NCBI GenBank assembly: GCA_964648365.1
Contig: CAZYLK010000044.1
Coordinates: 1-37,276 of the forward strand
Source of the DNA: SURF-32 sp964648365
Lineage (GTDB): Bacteria > Planctomycetota > Phycisphaerae > UBA1845
Length of the DNA: 37,276 nucleotides
Direction of reading: 5' to 3'
The translations under genes were made by a program, and so were the position numbers. The notes below the pieces were generated by a model. It ran no database searches, was not told the origin of the DNA, and saw only the letters and a list, made by a program, of their open reading frames with translations. Positions 15,969 to 24,942 of this stretch are shown here, in pieces. Each line of letters begins with the position of its first letter. Position 1 is the first letter of the stretch.

Positions 15969-16718
15969 ATGGCGACCGTTATCAAAGCTGGACAGGCAGG
16001 CGAGGCGCTGCTGCGGCTTTCGACCGTGGACCTGGCCGACCACTTGCGCGAGGCGCGGGACGTGGTCGAGCGGGCGGAAGCACATGCGCGCGGGTTGCTC
16101 GACGACGCCCGGCGCGAGGCCGATGAGATCCGTGAGACGGCGCGGACGCAGGGGTATCGCGACGGATACGACGCCGGCTGCCGTGCGGGCGACGAGGAGG
16201 GGCGCCGGAAGGCGTTCGAGGAGGCAACGGCGCGATTCAACGAAGAACATGCATCGATCACCGCGGCCTTTCGAGCGGCCATCGACGCGGTCGAGCGCAT
16301 GAAGGCGGACCTGGAACTGGCAGCGCGTGACGATGTTCTTCGCCTGGCCGTTGCGGTCGCGACGCAACTGACCCTCGCGGTCGGGCGGATGTATCCGGAG
16401 GCGGCCCAGGAGAACCTCCGGCGCGCGATTCGACTCGTGGGAACGCGAACGGACCTGGTCGTGGCCGTGGCCGAGAAGGATCTCGCATCCATGCAGACGT
16501 TTGCCGAGTCATTGATGCAGACGCTCGGTGCGAACGTCCACGTGGCCGTTCGAGCGGATGCGGACGTGGCGCCGGGGGGATGCCGCGTCATGACGGATCG
16601 CACGAGCGTCGATGCGACGCTGAAGACCCAGATTGATCAAGCTGTGCAATTGCTGCTGGGTGAGTCCGCGGGCGGCCTCGACGATGCCGTCCGGCCGGAG
16701 GCAAGCAGCGATGCCTGA
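15969..16718 (+). CDS. fliH: Export ATPase regulator FliH
   Basis: A 249-residue FliH, which dimerises, holds the FliI ATPase inactive and docks it at the export gate. Layout matches the family: a helical Ala/Arg/Glu-rich segment (35-75, EARDVVERAEAHARGLLDDA), a Gly-spaced helix (YRDGYDAGCRAGDEEGRRKA) that resembles the family's GxxxG repeats, and a C-terminal V-ATPase-E-like domain from about 105 (DVLRLAVAVATQLTLAVGRM, CRVMTDRTSVDATLKTQIDQ). No clear ribosome site precedes ATG 15969, because the heptamer array reaches to within about 10 bp. It overlaps fliI by 8 bp. Confidence 0.9.
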   Translation: MATVIKAGQAGEALLRLSTVDLADHLREARDVVERAEAHARGLLDDARREADEIRETARTQGYRDGYDAGCRAGDEEGRRKAFEEATARFNEEHASITAAFRAAIDAVERMKADLELAARDDVLRLAVAVATQLTLAVGRMYPEAAQENLRRAIRLVGTRTDLVVAVAEKDLASMQTFAESLMQTLGANVHVAVRADADVAPGGCRVMTDRTSVDATLKTQIDQAVQLLLGESAGGLDDAVRPEASSDA

Positions 16719-18108
16719 GTTGTTCACCGACCAGATTGCGATGCTGAAGCAAGAGCGGTTCTGCGTGGTGACGGGTCGTGTCATCGAGGTGACCGGCCTG
16801 GTTGCGATGGCGGAGGGGCTGCCGCTTCCGGTCGGTTCGATGTGTGAGATCGTCCGGGCGCAGGCCGAGGCCGCGCCGGCGCAGATCGTCGGCTTCCGGG
16901 ACGATCGGGCGGTGCTGATGCCGCTGGTCAGTCCGCTGGGCATCGCGCGGGGCGATGCGGTGCGGAGTACGGCGGCGATGCGACACGTGCCGGTCGGTCG
17001 TCGGCTGCTGGGCCGCGTGCTGGATGGGCTGGGTCGCCCGGTCGACGACGCGGGGCCGCTGACGGTCGAGGGGCACTACCCGGTGTTTGCGGGTTCGCCG
17101 CGGGCGCTGTCCCGCATCCCGATCGACGCGCCGCTGGCCACCGGCATTCGCTGCATCGACGGGATGATCACGGCCGGGGGGGGGCAGCGCATGGGCTTCT
17201 TCGCCGGCACCGGCGTCGGCAAGAGCGTGTTGATGGGGATGATCGCGCGGAACACCGCGGCGGACGTGTCGGTGATCGCGCTGGTCGGCGAGCGCGGCCG
17301 GGAGGTGGGTGACTTTCTCCGCAGAGACCTCGGCGATGAGGGCCGCCGGCGCAGCGTGATGGTGGTGAGTACGTCGGACGAATCGCCTGTTCTGCGGGTT
17401 CGGGCCTGTTTCGTTGCGACTGCGATCGCGGAGTATTTTCGCGACCAGGGCGCCAACGTGCTGCTGATGATGGACTCATTGACGCGCATGGCGATGGCGC
17501 AGCGGCAGATCGGCCTGGCCGCCGGCGAGCCGCCGACGACGAAGGGTTATCCACCGAGTGTGTTCTCCCTGATGCCGCAACTTCTCGAGCGTGCGGGGCG
17601 TACCGGACGCGGAAGCATCACCGGCCTGTATACCGTGCTCGTGGAGGGCGACGACATCAACGAGCCGATCTCGGACGCCGCCCGCGGGTTCCTGGACGGC
17701 CACGTGTGGCTGTCGCGCAGCCTGGCGAACCGCGGCCATTATCCGGCGGTTTCCGTACTGGAGAGCATCAGCCGCGTCATGGCCGACGTCACCGACGAGT
17801 CGCACGCGGCCGCGGCGCGGACGATTCGACGGCTGATGGCCGTGTGGGCGGACATCGAAGACATGGTCAACATCGGGGCCTACACGCCCGGCGCGAACGC
17901 CGAGTATGACCTGGTTATCCGGATGAAACCGAAGATCGACGCGTTTTTGCGGCAGGGCGTCAGCGAGCCGGCGGCGTTTGCCCAGTCGCGCGAGCGCCTG
18001 ATCGAACTGGCGGCGGAGGCGACGGCCGCTCCGGAACCGGTGCGCCCGGCGACCACTCGCAGCAGGCCGTCGGCAGGCAGAGAACGCACGGCCGCAGGGG
18101 CCGCGTAA
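16711..18108 (+). CDS. fliI: Flagellum-specific export ATPase FliI
   Basis: A 465-residue FliI, related to the F1 beta subunit. It forms a hexamer with FliH and FliJ below the export gate, and its ATP hydrolysis aids substrate release from chaperones. Motifs: Walker A GFFAGTGVGKSVLMGMIAR, the ERGREVGDF block, Walker B NVLLMMDSLTRMAMAQR, and the signature GYPPSVFSLMPQLLERAGR. The start ATG 16711 lies inside the end of fliH with GGAGG at 16697-16701; the longer frame from 16633 was rejected. After about residue 445 the tail is Arg/Ala/Pro-rich and unlike FliI, probably an unstructured extension. A 94 bp gap to fliJ (18109-18202) holds nothing recognisable. Confidence 0.97.
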   Translation: MPELFTDQIAMLKQERFCVVTGRVIEVTGLVAMAEGLPLPVGSMCEIVRAQAEAAPAQIVGFRDDRAVLMPLVSPLGIARGDAVRSTAAMRHVPVGRRLLGRVLDGLGRPVDDAGPLTVEGHYPVFAGSPRALSRIPIDAPLATGIRCIDGMITAGGGQRMGFFAGTGVGKSVLMGMIARNTAADVSVIALVGERGREVGDFLRRDLGDEGRRRSVMVVSTSDESPVLRVRACFVATAIAEYFRDQGANVLLMMDSLTRMAMAQRQIGLAAGEPPTTKGYPPSVFSLMPQLLERAGRTGRGSITGLYTVLVEGDDINEPISDAARGFLDGHVWLSRSLANRGHYPAVSVLESISRVMADVTDESHAAAARTIRRLMAVWADIEDMVNIGAYTPGANAEYDLVIRMKPKIDAFLRQGVSEPAAFAQSRERLIELAAEATAAPEPVRPATTRSRPSAGRERTAAGAA

Positions 18109-18202
18109 GTCGAGACCGCGGGCCGGCGTTGCGGCGCTTCGGCTGCGAGGCGGCGAGTTGACGACGCAGGTTCGTCCGACGTTGAGGAAGTGACGAGAAG
18201 CC

Positions 18203-18667
18203 ATGCCCGGTGGATTCGTATTCAGGCTGGAGGCGGTTCGCAAGCTGCGGCTGCGTGAGGAACAGCAGCAGCAGCGCGCCCTGGCGGAGGCGGTGGCGGC
18301 GCTTGTGAAGGAGCAGTCGGCGCTGGACGCGATCCGCGACTCGATGCGGCAGCAGCGCGACTCGGTTCGGCTCGACCAGCAGGCGGATGCGCTGGACATC
18401 ATGACTATGCGGGCGCGGTACTTCTACCTGTCGCGGCTTGAGGGTCGGGCGGCGGCGGCGGGGCAGCGCTTGGAAGCGTGTGAGTCTCGCGTCGCGCGGG
18501 AACGGGAGGAGCTGGCGCGGCGGTCGGCCCGGCGCAAGGCCCTCGACAAGCTGCGCGAACGGCGCTGGACCGAGTATCGGATGCAGTTGGATCGCAAGGC
18601 CCAGGCGGAGCAGGACGAGATGGGCGCCGCGGCGTACCTGCGCGAGCAACGCGCGCAGGCGCTGTGA
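18203..18667 (+). CDS. fliJ: Export apparatus coiled-coil protein FliJ
   Basis: A 154-residue, nearly all-helical FliJ. It fits as the central stalk of the FliI hexamer and links it to FlhA. It opens with FVFRLEAVRKLRLREEQQQQ, the typical F-x-L-x-x-x-L-x-x-R start of FliJ, and continues as a long charged coiled coil rich in Arg, Glu and Gln. FliJ sequences are poorly conserved, so position directly after fliI weighs heavily in the call. The start ATG 18203 has a GAGAAG stretch upstream. Confidence 0.85.
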   Translation: MPGGFVFRLEAVRKLRLREEQQQQRALAEAVAALVKEQSALDAIRDSMRQQRDSVRLDQQADALDIMTMRARYFYLSRLEGRAAAAGQRLEACESRVAREREELARRSARRKALDKLRERRWTEYRMQLDRKAQAEQDEMGAAAYLREQRAQAL

Positions 18668-18693
18668 CGGCGGCGTTTCGGAAGGCTTAGGAC

Positions 18694-19365
18694 ATGCTCA
18701 AGAAACTCTACAGCCTGGTCGCGCTGCTGTGCGTGCTGAACATGGTCGTGCTCGCGGGTGCGGGCGTCTTCGTGTACGCGAAGGGGTATCTCAGCGCGGA
18801 CAAGCTGGAGCGGGTCAGCGCCGTCCTGCGCGAAGAGGAGCCGGCGGAGCCGGAAGCTACGTCGGTTCCGGCGCAGCCGGTGGCTCTGGCGGGAGGCGTT
18901 GACGAGGTCGCGGGCGCCCCCGGCGATCTTTCGATGCGCTCCCAGCATGAACAGGAGATCGCGCTGCGCGAGATGCAGCGCTTCCGCGACGAGATGGATC
19001 AGCGAATGGCGCTGAACAACCGGATCATGCTTCAGATCTCGACGCGGCGCGAGGCGCTGGAGCGGGAGATGGACAAGTTCCAGCAGCAGCAGAAACAGGA
19101 AGCCGAGGTCGTCGACGACGTAGGCTTCAAAAAGGAACTGGAGGTCTTCGAGACGCTCAAGCCGGCGGTGGCACTGGAGCGCCTCCTGGCCAAGGCTGAC
19201 GTGGACGATGCCGCCCGGATCGTTCTGGAGATGGATACGCGCAAGGTCGCCAAGATGATCGAAGCGGCCAAGACGCCTCCCGAGAAGCAGAAGGTCCAGG
19301 TGGTGCTGGAGCGCATCCGCGAGGTTTCGCCGGAAACGTATGAGAATCTGATGACCGGGCCATAG
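18694..19365 (+). CDS. MotE/FlbB-like protein with MgtE N-terminal-type domain
   Basis: A 223-residue protein with a single N-terminal membrane helix (about 5-27: LYSLVALLCVLNMVVLAGAG), then an acidic Pro/Ala linker and a long coiled coil (about 75-145, Gln/Glu/Arg-rich). The C-terminal helical domain (about 150-220) holds LKPAVALERLLAKADVDDAA and ARIVLEMDTRKVAKMIEAAK, the repeat pattern of the MgtE intracellular N domain. The same arrangement occurs in MotE and FlbB, periplasmic flagellar proteins linked to motor or collar function in several phyla. It lies between fliJ and fliK, a known place for such genes. The family is fairly clear; the exact function is inferred. Confidence 0.75.
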   Translation: MLKKLYSLVALLCVLNMVVLAGAGVFVYAKGYLSADKLERVSAVLREEEPAEPEATSVPAQPVALAGGVDEVAGAPGDLSMRSQHEQEIALREMQRFRDEMDQRMALNNRIMLQISTRREALEREMDKFQQQQKQEAEVVDDVGFKKELEVFETLKPAVALERLLAKADVDDAARIVLEMDTRKVAKMIEAAKTPPEKQKVQVVLERIREVSPETYENLMTGP

Positions 19366-19458
19366 AGCCGGTCGGGGCGTGGGCGGTGGACGCCGCGAAT
19401 CGGAGTGGCTTCGTACTGGGCCGTCGCGCTGATCGCGCAGCCTGTGCGAACGGATCGA

Positions 19459-20805
19459 ATGATGCAATCGGAGTTGGGACAACTCACGCGACCTACCCTC
19501 GGTCGCCTTGGCGCGGGCGATGTCCGCGGACGCGCCGTCCCGTTGGGCGAGGGCCTCAAGGATGTCCGGGCCGGCGGCTCGCGGCGTGGCGCAGACAGCG
19601 ACCGAGGTCAACAGGATTCCGTCGCCGGTGGCCCGGCCTTTGCCGATCTGCTGCGTGCGATGCCGCCCGTAGATATCGGGGGGGGGCGTGTCCGTCACAA
19701 TGCTGATGCGGGACAGGTCTACGAGTCGAGCGCCGAAGCCGCGGCCGGGCCCAAGGCTGAGTCGCCGGCGGACGATGCGCAGGTCGACGCTGCGCGCTCC
19801 GCTGCGTTGACCGCGCGTCAGGCGCACCGCTCCGATGTGACGACTGTGCAGCAGGTTCGTGGAGACGGCGAATCGGCGGCCCGGTCCTCGAGTGCCGACG
19901 CCGGCACCGAGACTACGCCGTCGCCGGGCAGGCCGGTGCAGCCTGCGCCATCGCTTGAGAAGCCGCGTCCCGCCTTGCCACAGGCGGAATCAAATCGAGA
20001 TGCGGCGCGCGTCCCTGACTCTGCGTCCAGTCGCAGTTCGTCGCCCGCGACCCATGTTCAATCCGTGTCGCCGACCCTTCCGACCTCCGGCATGGCTTCG
20101 GGGGGAGGGACGCTGGCCGAGCGGATTGGCCGCCTGCTCGCGAGCGGGCCGACGTCCGGCGGCGGCGTTCGGGAGGTGTCGCCACCAGGTGCGGGCGCTA
20201 CGTCGCAGGCGCCGGCCGCGCGGGGGGGGGCTGATGCGCCCAGAACCCGCGAACTGCCTCGCCCGCAGGCGGATCACGCCCAGCCCCGTGCGGCGGATCG
20301 GCCCGAGCGACCAGAATTCGCCCGCGTGCTTCGTGCGATCCGGCTGAGCGGTCCCGGCCTGTCATCGGCGAGGATTCGCATGAACCCGCCCGAACTTGGA
20401 CGCATGAGGGTTGATGCGCGGTTGTCGCAGGACCAGTTGCACGTGGACATTGAGACCGAGTCCATCGAGGCGCGGCGGGTGGTGGAAGAGCGGCTTGACG
20501 AACTGCGTGCGTCGCTGGGCCGGCAGGGGATTCGCGTCGAGCGTGTGGCCGTCACGGTGGCGGATCGGCAAGCGCACGGCGGAGGCCAGGAGACGATGCG
20601 CGATGGTGGCTCGGCGGCGTACGCGTTCGGCGACGAGACGGGCGGGCGGCGGTCGGAGGATGGCGAGTCGCGGCCGGCGCCGCGGGGGGGGCGGATGACG
20701 GCGGTTTCGCGAAGCGACGCGATGGCAGCGAATGGAAGCACGACCGGCGTGCCAGGCGAGCTCGACGCCGCTGAGATGTTGCGCAGCCTGGATTTGCGAA
20801 TCTGA
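19459..20805 (+). CDS. fliK: Hook-length control protein FliK
   Basis: FliK is the exported ruler that measures the hook and, through its C-terminal domain, makes FlhB switch from hook to filament substrates. The product has 448 residues from ATG 19459. Residues 1-280 or so are low-complexity (Ala, Pro, Ser, Arg), as normal for FliK. A folded C-terminal domain (about 287-370) holds RIRMNPPELGRMRVDARLS and IETESIEARRVVEERLDELR, the hallmark P-P-E-L-G motif plus the following helix. A disordered tail ends in LDAAEMLRSLDLRI. The start is unsure: GTG 19405 is also open and neither has a good ribosome site. The flagellar context on both sides supports the call. Confidence 0.85.
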   Translation: MMQSELGQLTRPTLGRLGAGDVRGRAVPLGEGLKDVRAGGSRRGADSDRGQQDSVAGGPAFADLLRAMPPVDIGGGRVRHNADAGQVYESSAEAAAGPKAESPADDAQVDAARSAALTARQAHRSDVTTVQQVRGDGESAARSSSADAGTETTPSPGRPVQPAPSLEKPRPALPQAESNRDAARVPDSASSRSSSPATHVQSVSPTLPTSGMASGGGTLAERIGRLLASGPTSGGGVREVSPPGAGATSQAPAARGGADAPRTRELPRPQADHAQPRAADRPERPEFARVLRAIRLSGPGLSSARIRMNPPELGRMRVDARLSQDQLHVDIETESIEARRVVEERLDELRASLGRQGIRVERVAVTVADRQAHGGGQETMRDGGSAAYAFGDETGGRRSEDGESRPAPRGGRMTAVSRSDAMAANGSTTGVPGELDAAEMLRSLDLRI

Positions 20806-20829
20806 GAGGCGCGAAGTCACCCTCAGAGC

Positions 20830-20906
20830 CCCGCCTTTCAAGGCGGGAGTTGGCCCGCGGGAGGCCGGTGCCGAGGGAAATGGCGGACACCGGTTAGAAA
20901 CCGGTG
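20830..20906. repeat. Two perfect hairpins between fliK and flgD
   Basis: CCCGCCTT-TC-AAGGCGGG (20830-20847) and CACCGGTT-AGA-AACCGGTG (20888-20906), each with an 8 bp perfect stem. The second continues into CCAC, like other hairpins here that precede GCCAC. Neither is followed by a T-run, so they may be palindromic dispersed repeats or RNA-processing sites inside the operon rather than terminators. Confidence 0.65.
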
Positions 20907-20970
20907 CCACATAAGAAGAGCGGTCCAACGGAATCCCTTCGATGGATCCGTTCCAGACAGGAGTGCGGAC

Positions 20971-21591
20971 ATGCAAATCGCAGCGACGACGACGGCGACT
21001 GATCCCTCTCAGGCGCCGCGGGACGCTTTTGGCGAACTGGGCGGTGAGGACTTTTTGAAGCTGCTGATCATGCAGCTTACGAATCAGGATCCGCTGGAGC
21101 CTACGAGCAATGAAGACCTGATCAAGCAGATGGCGTCTATTCGTGATATCGAGGTTTCCACGACGCTGGCGGATTCGCTGCGTGAGCTGACGGAGCATCA
21201 GCGCTTCGGCTCGGTCTCGTCGCTGATCGGCCAGTACGTGCAGTCTCGACCGAATGAGGAAGGAGACGTGATCTCCGGTCGCGTCGCGGCGGTCCGATTC
21301 GGCGCGGACGGCAGCGCCGTGCTGGAACTGGAAGGCGGCGAACAATTGTCCGCGGACGACATCGAGGGCGTCGAGACGCCGTTGCGGGCGGCGCAGCGGC
21401 TGGTCGGCAGCATGATCTCAGGCGTCGTGCAGATGGGTCTGGGCCTGACGCGACAAGTCCAGGGCGTCGTCACCGCGGCCGGCGCGGATGCCGAGAACGC
21501 CAATCGCATCTATCTCGAACTGGACACGGGCGATCGTGTCTTTCTCGAGGACGTGTCGGGCATGGGAGCGCCGGTTACCGGTGCGGCCTGA
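20971..21591 (+). CDS. flgD: Hook cap/assembly protein FlgD
   Basis: A 206-residue FlgD, the scaffold that caps the growing hook and is lost afterwards. The N-terminal signature LGGEDFLKLLIMQLTNQDPL and the following EPTSNEDLIKQMASIRDIE are the family's most conserved part. A Gly/Val-rich beta segment from about 90 (LIGQYVQSRPNEEGDVISGR) is the Tudor-like hook-cap domain. It is slightly shorter than E. coli FlgD (231 residues). AGGAG at 20959-20963 lies 7 bp before ATG. Its stop precedes repeat element 3 by only 6 bp. Confidence 0.94.
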   Translation: MQIAATTTATDPSQAPRDAFGELGGEDFLKLLIMQLTNQDPLEPTSNEDLIKQMASIRDIEVSTTLADSLRELTEHQRFGSVSSLIGQYVQSRPNEEGDVISGRVAAVRFGADGSAVLELEGGEQLSADDIEGVETPLRAAQRLVGSMISGVVQMGLGLTRQVQGVVTAAGADAENANRIYLELDTGDRVFLEDVSGMGAPVTGAA

Positions 21592-21597
21592 TAGACC

Positions 21598-21912
21598 GAA
21601 GAGGGAGTGAGGGAGTAGGGGAGTAAGGGAAGAGCGGGCGCCGCAGCCCGCGCTGAGTCGGCATCGCGGATCAGGTATGTGGGATCAAGAAACATCGATC
21701 AGGAGTCGGTAGACAATTGTCAGGAGTCAGGAGTCAGGCGTGAGGCTCGAGGCGTCAGGAATCAGAAGCCCGGAAAAAAAGCCCAGATCAGCAGTTCGCA
21801 TCCGGGGCGCGATCACAGCGGCGCATGGGGCTCAGTAGAGAGGTCTCCGAACGCTGCTCTTCCCTTACTCCCTTACTCCCTTACTCCCTTACTCCCTTAC
21901 TCCCTCACTCCC
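21598..21912. repeat. Inverted-array element 3 (flgD-flgE gap)
   Basis: Left arm 21598-21634: GAAGA, three octamers, GGGAAGAG. Right arm 21857-21912: CTCTTCCC, five TTACTCCC and one TCACTCCC. The interior (21635-21856) contains nine in-register 7 bp units of the GGAGTCA family (21702-21764) and an A-run, and is otherwise unique. It occupies most of the 376 bp gap. flgE's ribosome site AAGGAAGG lies downstream, outside the element. Confidence 0.9.
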
Positions 21913-21967
21913 TCGATGAACCACGACTCCGTTCCTGAACGCAGTCAACAAAAAAGGAAGGCGCACC

Positions 21968-23635
21968 ATGTCATTGACCTCAGCCATGCTCGTCGGGTTT
22001 ACCGGGATCCGCGCCAATCAGACGATGGTGGATACCGTCGGCGACAACGTCGCCAACGTGAACACGACCGCGTTCAAGAATCAGCGGACGCTGTTTGAAA
22101 CGCTGCTGTACGAAACGATGTCCGAGGGCACGAGCCCCGGGGATGAAACGGGCGGCAGCAATCCGCGGCAGGTCGGGCGCGGCGTCGGCGTGTCGGCGGT
22201 TCAGCGAAACTTCACCCAAGGGGCCATTGAACGCACCGGTATCGCCCAGGACGTGGCCCTCAATGGCCGTGGCTTTTTCATCGTCGATGACGCTTCGGCG
22301 GGGCAGGTCTACACGCGCGACGGGGCGTTCCGCCTCGATGCCACTCAGACGCTGGTTTCCCCCAACGGCGCCCCCGTCCTCGGGTATGCCGTCGACGAAG
22401 CGGGCAACGTCGTCCGTGAGACGCTGACGAATCTGGTAATCCCGATCGGAACCGAGTCAGAGGCGATCGCCACCACGAACGTCATCATGGACGGCGAGCT
22501 GAATTCCGCGGACGTGGTCGCTGCCGCGGGGCAGGTTCAGGCATCACAGCCGCTCTTCAGCACGAGCGGCGATCCGGCGACCGCCGCGACGCCGCTGACG
22601 GACCTGGTGGATGCCAACGGCGAGCCGTTGCTGACCAACGGCGACCCCGTGACGTTTCAGATCAGCAAGGGCGCCGGCGCCATCGAGGCGATACAGTTTA
22701 CGGTTGGCGAAACGGGTTCGACGCTGGGCGACCTGGCGTCCTTCCTCGAGACGGAACTGGGGTTGCTGGCAGACGCCACCATCGAGCCGGACGCGGGCGT
22801 TCGCGTTGCCGGCCCTGAGGATCCGGTTCCCGGCGCGCTGATTTTGGGCTCTTTGCGCGGCGGCGTGAACGCGCTGACCGTCACCGCCGGCGGGCCGTTC
22901 GTCTTTACCACCCGGCAGGAGGCGGTCGGCGAGGGCGCGGCCACGTCATTCATGATCAATGACTCGCTCGGAAATGACGTTCCCGTGAGTCTGTCGATGT
23001 TCATCGAAGAGAAGACGAACGATTCGACCACGTGGCGGTTCTACGCCGAGTCGGCCGGTGACTCCGACCTGAGTCCCCTGCTGGGGACGGGTACGCTGCG
23101 GTTCGACGCCAACGGCCAGTTGATCGGGGTCGAGGGAAACTCGCTGTCCATCGACCGCGCGGGTGAGGGCGTCGCGACGCCGCTGACCGTGACGGTCGAC
23201 TTCACGGGCGTCAACAGCCTGGCCCGGCCGACCGACGGCTCGCAGATTCTGATGGAGAGCCACGACGGCGCGCCGGCGGGTACGTTGATCGACTACGGCA
23301 TCGACCAGAACGGCGTCATTATCGGTGCGTACAGCAACTCGCGGGAGCAGGTGCTGGGCCAACTGGCCGTGGCGACGTTCGCCAACGACGAGGGCCTTGT
23401 GGCGCGAGCCGATAACACGTTCGTGCCCGGTCCGAACTCGGGCGATCCGCTTGTGGCCGTGGCCAACGAGGGGGTCGCCGGATCCGTCGTGGCCGGCGCG
23501 CTGGAGCAGAGCAACGTGGAACTCGTGCGGGAGTTCATCAATCTGATCACGGCGTCGACCGGCATTTCGGCCTCGAGCCGTGTGGTGCGGGCGTCGGACG
23601 ACCTGTTGCAGCAGTTGCTGGCGCTGGCGCAGTAG
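21968..23635 (+). CDS. flgE: Flagellar hook protein FlgE
   Basis: A 555-residue FlgE, the building block of the hook (universal joint). The D0 helices are clear: N-terminal LVGFTGIRANQTMVDTVGDN then VANVNTTAFKNQR, and C-terminal NVELVREFINLITASTGISA then SSRVVRASDDLLQQLLALAQ, which close the D0 coiled coil. The hook-basal-body block GIAQDVALNGRGFFIVDDAS is at about 95-115. The middle (about 180-420) is larger than in E. coli FlgE (402 residues) and holds the D1/D2 surface domains. A strong AAGGAAGG ribosome site (about 21954-21961) lies 6 bp before ATG. It follows flgD, its assembly cap. Confidence 0.95.
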   Translation: MSLTSAMLVGFTGIRANQTMVDTVGDNVANVNTTAFKNQRTLFETLLYETMSEGTSPGDETGGSNPRQVGRGVGVSAVQRNFTQGAIERTGIAQDVALNGRGFFIVDDASAGQVYTRDGAFRLDATQTLVSPNGAPVLGYAVDEAGNVVRETLTNLVIPIGTESEAIATTNVIMDGELNSADVVAAAGQVQASQPLFSTSGDPATAATPLTDLVDANGEPLLTNGDPVTFQISKGAGAIEAIQFTVGETGSTLGDLASFLETELGLLADATIEPDAGVRVAGPEDPVPGALILGSLRGGVNALTVTAGGPFVFTTRQEAVGEGAATSFMINDSLGNDVPVSLSMFIEEKTNDSTTWRFYAESAGDSDLSPLLGTGTLRFDANGQLIGVEGNSLSIDRAGEGVATPLTVTVDFTGVNSLARPTDGSQILMESHDGAPAGTLIDYGIDQNGVIIGAYSNSREQVLGQLAVATFANDEGLVARADNTFVPGPNSGDPLVAVANEGVAGSVVAGALEQSNVELVREFINLITASTGISASSRVVRASDDLLQQLLALAQ

Positions 23636-23658
23636 CGCCCGGCGCAGGGAGCGTCGAA

Positions 23659-23886
23659 GTGATCGTGCTGACCCGACTCAACAGCCGCGTCATCGTGCTC
23701 AATGCCGAGCACATCAAGATGATCGAATCGACGCCGGACACGCTGATCACGCTGGTGAACGGGGACACGATGATGGTGAAGGACTCGCTCGATGACGTGG
23801 TGGAAAAGGCGATCGAGTACCAGCGGCGCGTGCATGGGTTCAGCGTGAGGCCGCTTGAAGAAGGGAGTGAGGGAGCGAGGGAGTGA
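23659..23886 (+). CDS. flbD: FlbD/SwrD family flagellar protein with repeat-derived tail
   Basis: A 75-residue protein matching the short FlbD/SwrD family found between hook and motor genes. It starts MIVLTRLNSRVIVLNAEHIK and continues with ESTPDTLITLVNGDTMMVKD, nearly the family consensus. In Bacillus the orthologue SwrD raises motor power and works with MotAB; here it also directly precedes motA. GTG 23659 is the start, with a GGGAG upstream. The native part ends near residue 63. The last dozen residues (RPLEEGSEGARE) are encoded by the left arm of repeat element 4 (from 23855), whose TGA at 23884-23886 is the stop. Confidence 0.9.
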   Translation: MIVLTRLNSRVIVLNAEHIKMIESTPDTLITLVNGDTMMVKDSLDDVVEKAIEYQRRVHGFSVRPLEEGSEGARE

Positions 23887-23895
23887 GGGAATCAG
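23855..23895. repeat. Inverted-array element 4, left arm only (flbD-motA gap)
   Basis: TTGAAGAA, then GGGAGTGA, GGGAGCGA, GGGAGTGA, then GGGAATCAG in place of GGGAAGAG. A pyrimidine-rich stretch follows at about 23915-23965 (CCTTTCCTCGTCCCTTCTC and beyond), possibly an eroded right arm. The arm overlaps the 3' end of flbD in frame. The rest of the gap to 24086 has no recognisable content. Confidence 0.75.
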
Positions 23896-24086
23896 GTAAG
23901 AAGTCCCAGAGGGCTGAGCCTTTCCTCGTCCCTTCTCACACGGCTCCCGCGCTCCCGGACCATCCGGGTGTGCCCGCCGGTCAGCGATCCTTCTGCGGTT
24001 CCGGCGCTAAGCGGCGGGACGTGAGCCGCCGATATTCGTGTAGGCCACCGGCGCGCGCCGCCGACGGCTGACTGGACGCGGAATAG

Positions 24087-24863
24087 ATGGATATCAGCAC
24101 GATTATCGGCCTCCTGCTTGGTGCGGGACTCCTGCTGTGGGCGATTCTGACGTCCGCCTCGCTGGAGTCCTTCACCGACGCGCCGTCGATCGCCATCGTC
24201 GTCGGCGGCGCGACCGCGGCCGCCCTGATCAGCTTCCCCATCAAGACCCTGTTCGGCGTTGCGAAGGTTGTCAAAAACGCCTTCTTCGCCAAGGCGGTCG
24301 ATCCGACCCAGCTCATTACGCAAATGGTCGGCTTTGCGGAGGTCGCCCGCCGGGACGGGATTCTCTCGCTGGAAAACGCGTTGGCGGATGTCAAAGACCC
24401 GTTCATCATCTCCGGCATTCAGATGGCCGTGGACGGCACGGATCCGGAGCTGATCGAACAGATCATGAACAGTGAACTGGAGGCCCTGCAGGACCGCCAC
24501 GCGGACGGCAAGGCGCTGTTCGACAATCTCGGCAAGTACGCTCCCGCGTTCGGCATGATCGGAACGCTCGTCGGTCTGGTGATCATGCTTCAGAACATGG
24601 AAGACCCGTCCACGATCGGGCCGGCGATGGCCGTGGCGCTGTTGACGACGTTCTACGGCGCGGTGATCGCGAACCTGATCGCCATGCCGATCGCCGACAA
24701 GCTGGACGTGCGCAGCCGGCAGGAAGTGATGCTCAAGTCGATCATCATCCGCGGCGTGATGGCGATTCAGTCGGGCGACAACCCGCGCATCGTCGAGCAG
24801 AAGCTCAAGACGTTCCTCCCGCATCGCCTGCGGGCGACCGGTGAAACCGCGGAAGCGGCGTAG
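24087..24863 (+). CDS. motA: Motor stator protein MotA
   Basis: A 258-residue MotA/PomA-type stator subunit in the inner membrane. It forms a pentamer around a MotB dimer and pushes on FliG as ions flow. Four membrane helices: IIGLLLGAGLLLWAILTSAS, APSIAIVVGGATAAALISFP, and a pair after the cytosolic loop, YAPAFGMIGTLVGLVIMLQN and ALLTTFYGAVIANLIAMPIA. The loop holds the charged stretch EVARRDGILSLENALADVKD, equivalent to the FliG contact region. The Pro in YAPAFG corresponds to the conserved Pro of helix 3. The ion type is undetermined. It pairs with motB 79 bp downstream. Confidence 0.95.
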   Translation: MDISTIIGLLLGAGLLLWAILTSASLESFTDAPSIAIVVGGATAAALISFPIKTLFGVAKVVKNAFFAKAVDPTQLITQMVGFAEVARRDGILSLENALADVKDPFIISGIQMAVDGTDPELIEQIMNSELEALQDRHADGKALFDNLGKYAPAFGMIGTLVGLVIMLQNMEDPSTIGPAMAVALLTTFYGAVIANLIAMPIADKLDVRSRQEVMLKSIIIRGVMAIQSGDNPRIVEQKLKTFLPHRLRATGETAEAA

Positions 24864-24942
24864 GGGGTTGTGAAGGTCGCGTGTCGAACTGCTGAACCCG
24901 TGTGTTCGGTGTCGAACCAGAGGCCTGGGATAGGCGGCAGGT

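Noticed and set aside
20830..20906. Rho-independent terminators between fliK and flgD
   Set aside because: Perfect stems but no following T-run, and they sit inside an apparent operon. They are listed as hairpin repeats instead.
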